From Willaertia magna (Eukaryota; Heterolobosea; Eutetramitea; Acrasida; Naegleriidae): a stretch of DNA of 16,004 nucleotides. Both the position numbers and the translations under genes were made by a program. The DNA lies in NCBI GenBank assembly GCA_902984215.1, contig CADWAF010001941.1, positions 1 to 16,004 of the forward strand. The letters run 5' to 3'. Shown one piece after another: positions 1 through 8,283 of the stretch. How positions within the stretch are numbered: position 1 is the first letter of the stretch; each line of letters opens with the position of its first letter. The notes beneath the pieces are model-generated. The model saw nothing but the letters and a program-made list of their open reading frames with translations, was not told the origin of the DNA and searched no databases.

Positions 1-1089
1 AGTTTTACCAATAAAACACATCCAATAAATAATACTATTGTAAATATTTTCAAATACCATTGTAAAGATATCTTTCCATAAAGAGAATGAATTTAATTTA
101 ATATTTATACCTTTCCATTCTTCTTCTAATGCATTTACAGGGATTGTAAAATTAAAATCTTTTAATAAATCTATAGTTTCTTTAGGTTTAATAAATAACT
201 TCCAGTCATGGGTATGTCTAGGAATAATACCAAATATATTTTCAAATAAATAAATAACACCAAAATATGATTTAAATGTTCTATTAATAGTATCAAATAA
301 AAACAAACCATTAGGTTTTAAAATTCTACGAATTTCCTTCATAGCCAATCTTAAATCTAATAAATGTTCCATTACATCTGATAAAATAACAATATCAACA
401 CTTTCATTTGGAAGAAAAGAAGAAATATCATAAACTGATCCAACTTCATATTTTAGATAATCATCTATTGTTGTAATATTATTTAATTTAGCATGTTTTC
501 TTGCTTGTTCAACACTTTTATATGAGATATCAAATCCTCTAAATATAATTTTATGATCTGTAGTTTTAAATTTATTATAAAGACTTTCTGTTAATATTCC
601 ACCACCACAACCTAAATCAACAATTTCAATGTCATGACCTTCATTTCTTCTTCTATAATTTTCAATAATTCCAGAGAAATAATTTAAACGTAATGGATTA
701 ATAATATGTAATCCTATAAATGGAATTTTATTTAAATCATGTTCATTTATATCGTTATTCCACCAATAATTATAATATTCATTGTAAACATTATTATTTA
801 TAATTGTTTGATCTTTTGGTAATATACTTAATCTATCTTTAAAAGAATGTAATGATGGAAAGAATAAAATATAATTAATATAAAATGTAAAGAATAAAAA
901 AGCAGATATTAATAATATTTTAGGTAATTGTTTAATAAATGGTTTTAATCTTTCTTGTCTAATAAATGTTTTACCGGATGAAACTAATTTATCAAAAGCA
1001 GAACCATAAACATCTAATGATTTAGTTTGTTTTTCCTTTTCATGTCTAATGGTTCTTTCTCTTTGTCTTTGATTGCCAATTGGAAACAT
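1..1089 (-). CDS. UbiG/COQ3-like O-methyltransferase, partial (3' end outside window)
   Basis: SAM-dependent methyltransferase of the UbiG/COQ3 type, which makes two O-methylations in ubiquinone synthesis, normally at the mitochondrial inner membrane. The frame is open from an ATG at 1089 to base 1 (363 codons). Residues 122-140 carry the family lead-in (WWNND...LHIINPLRL). Motif I is VDLGCGGGIL at 157-166, an acidic post-I segment (GFDIS) follows, DVMEH is at 238-242, and DTINRT at 266-271 is followed by a HTHDWKLFIKP segment, all typical of COQ3. The last visible residues resemble the usual C-terminus, so only a few codons are probably missing. Unusual points are about 60 basic, polar N-terminal residues and then a hydrophobic segment at about 59-83 that looks like a membrane anchor; I see no clear cleavable mitochondrial presequence. 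A related class I methyltransferase with another substrate is the alternative. Confidence 0.82.
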   Translation of the reverse strand, partial: MFPIGNQRQRERTIRHEKEKQTKSLDVYGSAFDKLVSSGKTFIRQERLKPFIKQLPKILLISAFLFFTFYINYILFFPSLHSFKDRLSILPKDQTIINNNVYNEYYNYWWNNDINEHDLNKIPFIGLHIINPLRLNYFSGIIENYRRRNEGHDIEIVDLGCGGGILTESLYNKFKTTDHKIIFRGFDISYKSVEQARKHAKLNNITTIDDYLKYEVGSVYDISSFLPNESVDIVILSDVMEHLLDLRLAMKEIRRILKPNGLFLFDTINRTFKSYFGVIYLFENIFGIIPRHTHDWKLFIKPKETIDLLKDFNFTIPVNALEEEWKGINIKLNSFSLWKDIFTMVFENIYNSIIYWMCFIGKT

Positions 1090-1328
1090 TCTTTTTTTAA
1101 TTTATATTATTACAGTTTCAATAATATCATGAATTTAACTGTTCTTTCAAAATGAAAATAAGAGAAAAATCAATGTTTGGAAGGTTATAAATTAATATTT
1201 TTTACTTTTTTGTAAAATAGATATCTCTTATATATTTAATCATTAAATGCAAATATAGATATTAATTGTATACAATTTTACTTAACCAAAATAGTCATTA
1301 TTAACATTAAGTTGTGAGATTAACTTAT
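1090..1328. promoter_or_regulatory. Intergenic spacer, COQ3-like promoter side
   Basis: These 239 bp lie between the start of the COQ3-like gene (minus) and the stop of the ABCG gene (minus). They must hold the upstream control region and 5' leader of the first and the 3' UTR of the second. The sequence is strongly AT-rich with T runs on the plus strand (A runs on the sense strand) next to the ATG at 1089. I see no coding frame and no RNA gene in it. Confidence 0.5.
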
Positions 1329-3825
1329 TTACCACCTTTTAAATCGTAAAGCTAAGTAAATTAAAATTCTATAAACTACTAACATTCCCAACAATACCAC
1401 AAAGTTTCCCCACAAAGGGAAGTTAGGGAAATAATAAGATAAGGCAGCTTTACCATCTGATATACAAACTGTAGGTGTTATAATATCTAATGTACGGTTC
1501 CAATCTAATGAATTACAAATCTCAGTTGTATAATTATTTAAAGGAACTTGATAATTACTTGTGACATTAAAATAAGTCTCGTTTTTAAAATTGCAAAGTA
1601 AAGGTACATTATTTCTTACATTATTAATCATTGGACATGTGAATTTCAAATTTTCAAATTCACATTGAGCCATTGCGTGAAGTGAATAACGGAAAATAGA
1701 AGTATAAGCCAATGGATAAAACCAAGGACCAACTTGTTCAGATCTAATTAAGTAACCACTAAAACAAAACCATACAATTAAAATAACACCAACAATAAGG
1801 TTACCCATATCTACAGATCTCAGTAAGGCACCTGCTAATAAACCAATTGACTCACATAACCACTGCACAATAATAAGAATGATTAATTGTAAGAAAAAGG
1901 CTTCAGGCGAGTTAGTAAAACCTGTTATCCAATAAGCTCCCAATAACATGATTGTTGGAAATAACATTTCAGCTAATATTGTAAGAAATAATGTTTGAAA
2001 TAAAATATTAATACTTACTTATAGTATGAACAATTGAATAAGCCACGTAATATAATAATGTTCCATATAGATTCGCCTCCCTTTCTCTTATAAATAAGGA
2101 TCGTTGATGTGGAAATACTGACACCACACTTTCTGCAGGAATGTAACTTGCTGTAGATAATAAAAAGTAAAAAGCAGATATTCTATCAATTATTCCTTGT
2201 TGATCGTTTTTAAGTTGAAAGTATAATAAACCAGCAAATACACCAGAAAATAATACCTGTACAAATTCACTCCAGAAAATTAAAGGATCTCTCCAAGTTG
2301 TCCTTATAAATCTAAACATTAAAATTAATAACTTTACAATGGTATTATACATAAAATACACAAATTTCTTGAAATAATTCTTCTTTTTCTTTGAGGCAAT
2401 AGGTGTGGTTGTACTTGTTCCTTCACTTGGTGCTGTACTATCTTTTCTATGATCACTTGGTAAAAATACATGTTTTTCTGTATAATGAGTTGAGTAATAA
2501 GAAACTATTGTTTCAATTCGTTGTTCTAAATCTTCCTTCTCTTTTCCAAGAAAACCAATACTTAAATGTTTTTCTTTGTCACTTCCCTGTAATAAATTTA
2601 ATTTAGATTTAATATCTAATAAAGAATTGGATGCATTTAACTTTTTTGTTGTTGGTGATGGAACCGCTAAATTGTTATCAAAAGCAGTACTACTTGGTGT
2701 TGGATTAGAATCGCTACTTGTACTTATTGGTGACGAACTTTCAGAAATTATAGGCCTAACTACTGGTCTTTTAGACGCAAGCTCAATATGAGGATTTGAT
2801 ATTATGTTAATTAACCAATCACATGGATTTGTGTTCTTTGGTAAAGGAAAACCAACACTTAATAAAAACTCTTTTAAACATTTGATTGGTCCAAAGTAAA
2901 TAATTTTTCCAAAAGCCAATACTAAAACGTTATCAAATAATGCAAATAGTTCACTTGAAGGTTGATGAATAGTTGATATAATTGTTTTACCTTGTTCATG
3001 AGCTAATTTTCTTAATGCCTTTCCTATCAACAAAGAATTATAAGAATCTAAACCGCTACTATACTCATCCAATAATAATATCTCGGGATTATTAAGTAAC
3101 TGTATAGAAATAGAAACCCTTCTTTTCTGCCCTCCACTCGCAGCTTTATTTAATGTATCTCCAATCTTAACATTCTTAGCCTGAGATAAACCCATATCAT
3201 TTTCTAATTGTTCAACCCGCTCTTTTTTTTCTCTGTAGTTTTGGAGGAATCCCTTAGGTCCAAATTTTGTTTTTAACAAAGCAGATTCTAATAGACATTC
3301 ATGAATAGTGTCAGTTGTCAATAGAATATCTTCTTGATAAACATATCCTCCACTCTTTTGAAATAATTTCTTATTTAATTTTTTTCCTTTGAATGTTATA
3401 CTTCCCGAATTACCTTTTCCTCTCAGTTTTACTCTTTGTGAAAGAACGTCAAGAAAAGTTGTTTTTCCACAACCTGAAGGTCCTACAATTGCAGTAAGTT
3501 GTCCACTTGGAAAAAAACAAGTGATATCATGTAATATATGTGATTTATTCTTATAGATATTTAAATTTTGAACATTTAATCCGTTTAATTTATCATATGC
3601 ACTAAAATCAAGTGTAAAAGCACTATCATATGTTTGTGACATTACTCTTCTTGAAAGTAAATCTAATTCATTAGGTATTGTTGCTCTCGTTACACTTATA
3701 ACAGGTAATGTATTGTTGTTTTCATTGCTATTGTCGACTGGAGGTGTAGAATCTTCTTGTTGCTGAGTTATCTCTTCTTCTACTTTATTATTCAATACAT
3801 CACCATCATTTGGTACTTCATTCAT
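1329..3825 (-). CDS. ABC transporter G family half transporter (two exons)
   Basis: ABCG (White/ABCG2-type) half transporter, with ATPase first and membrane domain second; it should dimerise in a membrane, substrate unknown. Exon 1 is 3825-2019 and exon 2 is 1972-1329; joining them gives 816 aa. The ATPase shows Walker A GPSGCGKT (115-122), Q-loop YQE (163-165), signature ASGGQKRRVSI (229-239), Walker B ILLLDE (249-254) and H-loop His287 in TIHQPSSELF. A low-complexity linker of about 130 residues (350-480) is longer than usual. The membrane domain begins near 488, and the exon junction falls in the second or third membrane helix. A large loop at about 706-789 before the last helix holds five Cys and four N-glycosylation sequons, as in the third external loop of ABCG proteins. 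The signature has Ala in place of the common Val/Leu before SGG. The start is the first ATG of the frame, in an A-rich context. Confidence 0.93.
1973..2018 (-). other. 46-bp GT-AG intron in the ABCG gene
   Basis: On the minus strand the exon ends ...CATACTATAA, then GTAAGT opens the intron and ATATTAG closes it. Without splicing the frame hits a stop (TAA) within three codons of the donor. With splicing the protein reads HTI-TEMLFPTIMLLG across the junction, which restores a continuous ABCG membrane domain. The intron is phase 1 and almost entirely A and T. Confidence 0.9.
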
Positions 3826-4005
3826 TTTTTTAGTGTTGTGGATGGATAATGAATGCCCTTTGGAAATGTAATACTATCACAAATCGAATCCGTTGTTTTC
3901 AAGGACTTTCTTTTTTGCTATTCAACTTTCTTTCTTTATTTTCTTGTAGGAGAGTATACTGAAGATGAATAAGAGAAAGCGGAAAAAGAATACTTGTATT
4001 TCCAA
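3826..4005. promoter_or_regulatory. Divergent promoter between ABCG and TMEM53-like genes
   Basis: A 180-bp head-to-head spacer that must contain the start regions of both flanking genes. It has pyrimidine-rich stretches (about 3897-3950, TTTCTT-type runs) on the plus strand. The part next to the plus-strand gene holds a short upstream ORF (3965-4009). No recognised transcription factor site can be named from sequence alone. Confidence 0.55.
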
Positions 4006-4009
4006 ATGA
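3965..4009 (+). promoter_or_regulatory. Upstream ORF overlapping the TMEM53-like start (ATGA)
   Basis: An ATG at 3965 opens a 14-codon frame rich in Lys and Arg (MNKRKRKKNT...) that ends with TGA at 4007-4009. That stop overlaps the main ATG at 4006-4008 as ATGA. If the transcript starts upstream of 3965, ribosomes would translate this peptide first and reach the main start only by leaky scanning or reinitiation. If transcription starts downstream, it has no role. The transcript start is not visible here. Confidence 0.4.
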
Positions 4010-5229
4010 CGAATAAAGAAGAAAAAATGAAAAAATGCTTTAAGCTTCCACTACCGCGAAAGAGTAATCATCAAGCCAAATGCTCTTTTATTCTTTCCGA
4101 TTTTTACAAAAGACATTATTTGACAACAATAAATAAAAGAATAATAGATAATCATAGAGTAGATGATACAGATATAATAATAGAAAGACCATTTGCAATA
4201 CCATTTGCATCATTAAAACATTCACATCCATCTACATTACTTTCTTTTAAAAATAATGTGAAACATCGTAAAGGAATTAATATTTTAACAAATAATGAAA
4301 TCTTTTTAGAATTAACAAAAGATGCCGGTAGTATTTTAAACAATAATAATAAAGATAAATTTCCACTAATCTATCCAATAATGAATGATAAAAAACATGG
4401 TCGTGTAATTGTCATTCTATTTGGATGGTTAGGTAGTAATTGGAGACATGTAGATAAATACATTAATTGGTATGATTATTGTCATGTAGAAACGTTATCT
4501 ACAATCCCGCCAATAATTAGTACAATTTCAATGAAATCTACGACTGCTTCAATTAATGAATTTTTAAAACAATTAAAAAATATTTTACCAAAAGAAGAAG
4601 AGAATGTTAAAATTATATTTCATGTATTAAGTGGGAATGGTGTACATTTATTATCTAGATTATTTCAAAATGAAGAATATTTAAAAGATTATCATAATAA
4701 AGTGAAGGGTATAATTGTAGATAGTGCTCCACCTAGATTTATACCTCAAAGATTTACAGAAGGGTTTGTAGGTGCAATTAAAACATCTTTATTTAAAGAT
4801 CATAGAGTAGATAGTGATCCATCTTTATTATATCATCATTGGTTATTGACACCATTAATTTCTACTTTTTTTAAATCTTATTTTCATTTAAAAGGAGCTA
4901 TTAAGATGTATGAAGATTTAGAAAAGAATTTAGTTGAACAAACTATTCATTTACCTAAATTATTTATTTATTCACATGGTGATACATTAGTGCCACATGG
5001 AGATGTAGATTATTTCTTATCTAAACATTTTGATAGACATGAGAGAATGATAATTACACAAGAAATAGATGATGAATTTAGTGATAAATGGTTTAAGAGT
5101 GGAGTAAATAATTATTTATTAGAAGAGTTAATATTTGATACATCAGATCATGTACAACATTTTAAAGAACATCCTAGAATGTATACTGAAAAGATTTTAA
5201 AATTTATTGGTAAAACTTTACATCATTAA
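4006..5229 (+). CDS. TMEM53/DUF829-family alpha/beta hydrolase
   Basis: A 407-aa protein of the TMEM53 (DUF829) family, which has an alpha/beta-hydrolase fold; substrates are unknown. The family core starts near residue 132 with GRVIVILFGWLGSN (oxyanion/strand-turn region). The nucleophile elbow is HVLSGNGV with Ser209, followed by GIIVDSAPPRF (236-245). A candidate acid is Asp326 in YSHGDTLVP, and the likely catalytic His is His382 in DTSDHVQHFKEHP. The first 130 residues are a basic, low-complexity extension absent from short family members. The frame is open four codons upstream from a TTG, but the first ATG is at 4006; a second at 4027 is possible. The 3' end overlaps the convergent HAD gene by 12 bp. 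No clear membrane span is visible, despite the family name. Confidence 0.85.
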   Translation: MTNKEEKMKKCFKLPLPRKSNHQAKCSFILSDFYKRHYLTTINKRIIDNHRVDDTDIIIERPFAIPFASLKHSHPSTLLSFKNNVKHRKGINILTNNEIFLELTKDAGSILNNNNKDKFPLIYPIMNDKKHGRVIVILFGWLGSNWRHVDKYINWYDYCHVETLSTIPPIISTISMKSTTASINEFLKQLKNILPKEEENVKIIFHVLSGNGVHLLSRLFQNEEYLKDYHNKVKGIIVDSAPPRFIPQRFTEGFVGAIKTSLFKDHRVDSDPSLLYHHWLLTPLISTFFKSYFHLKGAIKMYEDLEKNLVEQTIHLPKLFIYSHGDTLVPHGDVDYFLSKHFDRHERMIITQEIDDEFSDKWFKSGVNNYLLEELIFDTSDHVQHFKEHPRMYTEKILKFIGKTLHH

Positions 5230-5961
5230 AAATATTTCTAAATCTTCTTTTAATTTATTAATATTTCTATTTTTAGATGCATTATATTCAATACAATAAA
5301 TTCCACATTCTTTTGCAATTTCTAAATTTCTATCTTTGTCATCAATAAAACAAATATTTTCTGTTTTTAAATTTGGTAAATGATTTTTAATTCTTGAAAT
5401 TAATAATTCATAAATTTTAGGTTCTGGTTTAGCTAAATTTACATCACAACTCCAAATAATTAAATCAGATGGTGTTGAATGAAATACTTGTTTAACATGA
5501 CCATTATCTAATTCATTAAAGATATAATTAGCCCATTCTTTTGAATGATTAGATAATATACCAATCATTATATTGGAATGTTGTTTTTGTAATTCTTCAA
5601 TTAATTTTAATGTATCTGTAAATAAATATAATGTTTTATTACGAATATATTGTTTAAAAAAATTAATCCAATCTTGTTTATTTTCTAATGAATAATCTTT
5701 TGAAATAATTAATTCTTTATTTAATTCTAAAAGAAATTCATTTTCACTCACAATATTATTCCAAAATTCATCTTCTGTAATAGATCCATATTTATAATTA
5801 CTCCATGAATGATTTCCACTTTTCATTAAATTTTTATATTTTTCATTATCAATTTTATTTTGAAACAAATCTGCAATTAAAACATTATAACTATCACTTG
5901 CAATTACACCTCCGACATCAAAGATGATTGCCTTATCTTTATTTTCACTTGACGCTGACAT
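5218..5961 (-). CDS. HAD-superfamily (subfamily IA-like) phosphatase-like hydrolase
   Basis: A 247-aa haloacid dehalogenase-like protein, close in size and layout to small soluble phosphatases of the YihX/sEH-N type. Motif I is IIFDVGGVI with nucleophile Asp15, motif II is ILSNHS with Ser137, motif III Lys178 lies in NLAKPEPKIYELL, and motif IV is CFIDDKDRN with Asp207/Asp208. A helical cap is expected at about 25-110. The second motif-I Asp (the usual general acid two residues after the nucleophile) is Gly here, as in many FDxGGV-type members, so catalysis may be slow or specialised. The substrate cannot be predicted. The start is the first ATG, preceded by a run of A on the sense strand. 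The last two codons and stop overlap the end of the convergent hydrolase gene. Confidence 0.85.
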   Translation of the reverse strand: MSASSENKDKAIIFDVGGVIASDSYNVLIADLFQNKIDNEKYKNLMKSGNHSWSNYKYGSITEDEFWNNIVSENEFLLELNKELIISKDYSLENKQDWINFFKQYIRNKTLYLFTDTLKLIEELQKQHSNIMIGILSNHSKEWANYIFNELDNGHVKQVFHSTPSDLIIWSCDVNLAKPEPKIYELLISRIKNHLPNLKTENICFIDDKDRNLEIAKECGIYCIEYNASKNRNINKLKEDLEIFLMM

Positions 5962-6047
5962 TTTTTTTTAAATGTTTACAAAATAAATATGAAATGTGAT
6001 TTTAAGAAAATAGATTACAAAAGAAATTAAAAAATCAATAAAAAACT
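5962..6047 (-). promoter_or_regulatory. Short spacer upstream of the HAD gene
   Basis: These 86 bp separate the Zn2Cys6-ankyrin stop (6048) from the HAD start (5961), both on the minus strand. The spacer is highly AT-rich with A runs on the sense strand, and must serve as 3' UTR of the first gene and promoter and leader of the second. No specific site was recognised. Confidence 0.4.
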
Positions 6048-8054
6048 TTATTTTCTCTCATCATGATGGTTACAACAACCATTACTTTGATGATTTAATT
6101 GTTCTTTCAAGTTTTTTATCAAATCTTCTTGTAATAACATTCTATCATTTAAACTTCTATTTTGTACAATCAATTCAAGCATTAATTTTTTATCATTATC
6201 TGTAACAAGATCAAAAATAGATTGACCGCTATTAGTTTTAACAGATAAATCAGCATGATGTTGAGCTAAATAACTAACTATATTAAAATGATTAAATTTA
6301 ATTGCGTAATGAATAGCATATAATCCATCAACATCAAATAAATTAACATTAGCTCTATTTTCAATTAGTAGTTTAACAGTTTTAAAACTACCATAAGCAC
6401 AAGAAACCATTAAAGGACTACTATTATTTGATACTTGAATATTTAACTGATTTGGGTAATTCTTTAAAATATATTCTACAATCTCTACTCTTTCATAACT
6501 GCATGCAAAATGAATTGGAAGATATTTTTCATCTTTAATTTGACATAATGATAAATTAAATTCTTCACATAATAATTTAAATATTTCTATTCTACCATGA
6601 ATTGCTGAATAGCTTAATAATCCAATCTTATTTTCATTTTCAACTTCACTTAAATTACATGCTACTCCTTGTAAATATGTTCTAATTAAAGATTTATCAT
6701 CATCTAATCCAATTAATTTGAATAATAAATTAAAATACTCTTTTTTATAATTACTCCATAAAATATCTCTCATTACATTCATCATATTATATTTACTATA
6801 AAAATATGAATATAAAAATCCATTTCTTTGATTATTTTGTGCTTGTATCATTGCTCCGTTCATTCCATAAGTATTCTTTAATTCCAATGGTGTCATGGTT
6901 ATCAACTGATAACACTTTAGACACATTGCAACTACTTTTTCTAAATTACCTTCTTGAATATATTGGTGGAATAAATTAATTATTTGAGGTGTTAAAGAAT
7001 GAGCATCAAATATTAATGGAGCATTATTGTTGGTATTCATTTGTTGAGGCAAAGACAAAGGCAAGGTACGACTATTATTTTCTGGTGATTGATTATTATC
7101 TATTGGTTGTAAACTTTTTCCATTCTTTACTGCATTATTTCCATTATCAATTTTATTGCTGGGAAAACCAATAGATGATACTGCTACATTATTATTATTA
7201 GTAATAGTACTAATGGTATTACTATTTGTGACACTTGTTGGAGTATTGGTTGTAGTGGTTGATGATACACTAACCACTGAACTATTACTTTGAACTTTTA
7301 ACATTTTTTGTTTCTTTTTAGGTGCCTCTACACATGGAATTCCTAGTTTTACACATCTAGCACAAGGTTTATTATCTGAACATGCAGTATGAGCTTTTCT
7401 ACAGTTTTCACAAGCTGACTTTGCTTGATTTCTCCTTTTCTTTTTCTTCTTTTCATTCAAGTCATCAATATTGTTAGTCAACTTGTGTTGGAATTGCTGT
7501 TGTACCGTTTGAATTGGAGCTAACTGACCTTGGGCTTTATCAAATGTAAATTCTTGTTTAATAGTTGTAGTTAAACTTGAATTAACATCTTTTTGAATGT
7601 TTGGTGGTGAAATATTGGATAAGTCAGATGATGAAGAAGAACTTGAAGTACTGTGGGATTTACCTGTAGGAATAGCAGTATTAACTAATGCATTGGTATT
7701 ACTTTCATTATGAAATACATAATTTTGAATAATTCGTTCTTCCGTAACAATAGGCTGTTGGTAGAATGGCCTTTTTTTCTGTTGGATTTTGGGCGGGAGA
7801 GAATGGTTATTACTACCGTTGCAACCAATAGCAGTAGTACAGGAATGTTGTTGTAGTTGATGGTGAGTATGAGGAATAGTTGGAGAAGAAACAGTACTAC
7901 TGTTGCTAGAAGATGCTGAAGATGTAGAACATGGAGAATCTATAGCAACAGGGTTATGTTGATTATTAGAGACAACTAAATTACAGGAGGGAAAATTGTC
8001 TTCGGCAACTATAGCATTATTACTGCCGGTTGTGGGTGAAGGTGCCATCATCAT
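6048..8054 (-). CDS. Zn2Cys6 transcription factor fused to ankyrin repeats
   Basis: A 668-aa probable DNA-binding regulator. Residues 1-200 are low complexity (Ser, Asn, Gln, Thr, with a Ser run at 137-143). A basic stretch KKKKKRRN (202-209), a likely nuclear signal, leads into a binuclear zinc cluster with Cys at 215, 218, 225, 231, 234 and 241; the spacing CX2CX6CX5CX2CX6C matches the GAL4-type family. A basic KKKQK follows at 247-250. After a second Asn/Ser/Thr-rich linker there is a helical region (about 345-460), then about four ankyrin-like repeats (477-505, 510-540, 545-573, 577-606) and a short coiled coil (about 624-655) that could mediate dimerisation. The C-terminus is Cys/His rich (NGCCNHHDERK). 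The cluster is best known from fungi but also occurs in some amoebae. Its pairing with ankyrin repeats is uncommon. Target genes are unknown. Confidence 0.9.
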   Translation of the reverse strand: MMMAPSPTTGSNNAIVAEDNFPSCNLVVSNNQHNPVAIDSPCSTSSASSSNSSTVSSPTIPHTHHQLQQHSCTTAIGCNGSNNHSLPPKIQQKKRPFYQQPIVTEERIIQNYVFHNESNTNALVNTAIPTGKSHSTSSSSSSSDLSNISPPNIQKDVNSSLTTTIKQEFTFDKAQGQLAPIQTVQQQFQHKLTNNIDDLNEKKKKKRRNQAKSACENCRKAHTACSDNKPCARCVKLGIPCVEAPKKKQKMLKVQSNSSVVSVSSTTTTNTPTSVTNSNTISTITNNNNVAVSSIGFPSNKIDNGNNAVKNGKSLQPIDNNQSPENNSRTLPLSLPQQMNTNNNAPLIFDAHSLTPQIINLFHQYIQEGNLEKVVAMCLKCYQLITMTPLELKNTYGMNGAMIQAQNNQRNGFLYSYFYSKYNMMNVMRDILWSNYKKEYFNLLFKLIGLDDDKSLIRTYLQGVACNLSEVENENKIGLLSYSAIHGRIEIFKLLCEEFNLSLCQIKDEKYLPIHFACSYERVEIVEYILKNYPNQLNIQVSNNSSPLMVSCAYGSFKTVKLLIENRANVNLFDVDGLYAIHYAIKFNHFNIVSYLAQHHADLSVKTNSGQSIFDLVTDNDKKLMLELIVQNRSLNDRMLLQEDLIKNLKEQLNHQSNGCCNHHDERK

Positions 8055-8283
8055 TATGTTGATTATTTCTTTAAAACGTGCATATGCCGATGCGGTTTAA
8101 AAACTCCAATAATTGGGAACGAATTGATGGAGAAGACTGTTCTTTGGTTTTTTTTTGATTTGAGTCCCGATGCATTCCGTTATCTAGTTTTGGATCTCCG
8201 AAATTATGCATTACAAAAACGTAAAATGGAGTTAAAAGACAGAGTTGACTTCCTTTGGACTCAACGAATAATAAGGGAGAATT
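8055..8283. promoter_or_regulatory. Spacer upstream of the Zn2Cys6-ankyrin gene, less AT-rich than other spacers
   Basis: These 229 bp lie between the PIG-F-like stop (8284) and the Zn2Cys6-ankyrin start (8054), both minus. They look less AT-rich than the other spacers, especially about 8100-8280, and contain a short palindrome GCATATGC (8079-8086). A plus-strand frame with ATG at 8127 runs to 8327, but its codon choice is unlike the neighbours. It may be leader sequence of the regulator gene, an untranslated exon or a decayed element. No tRNA-like T-loop was seen. Confidence 0.4.

Noticed and set aside
2403..2791. Two plus-strand frames inside the ABCG gene
   Set aside because: They lie antisense to a strongly supported coding exon, start with TTG or lack context, and show no domain; they are shadows of the ABCG frame.
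4152..4343. Minus-strand frame of 63 codons within the TMEM53-like gene
   Set aside because: Antisense to the coding region, with no motif or start context.
6989..7174. Plus-strand frame of 61 codons within the Zn2Cys6-ankyrin gene
   Set aside because: Antisense to a low-complexity Asn/Ser/Thr stretch, whose complement gives open frames easily.
8055..8283. Possible tRNA in the less AT-rich spacer
   Set aside because: I looked for a GTTCGANNC T-loop with paired arms on both strands and found none that fits a cloverleaf.
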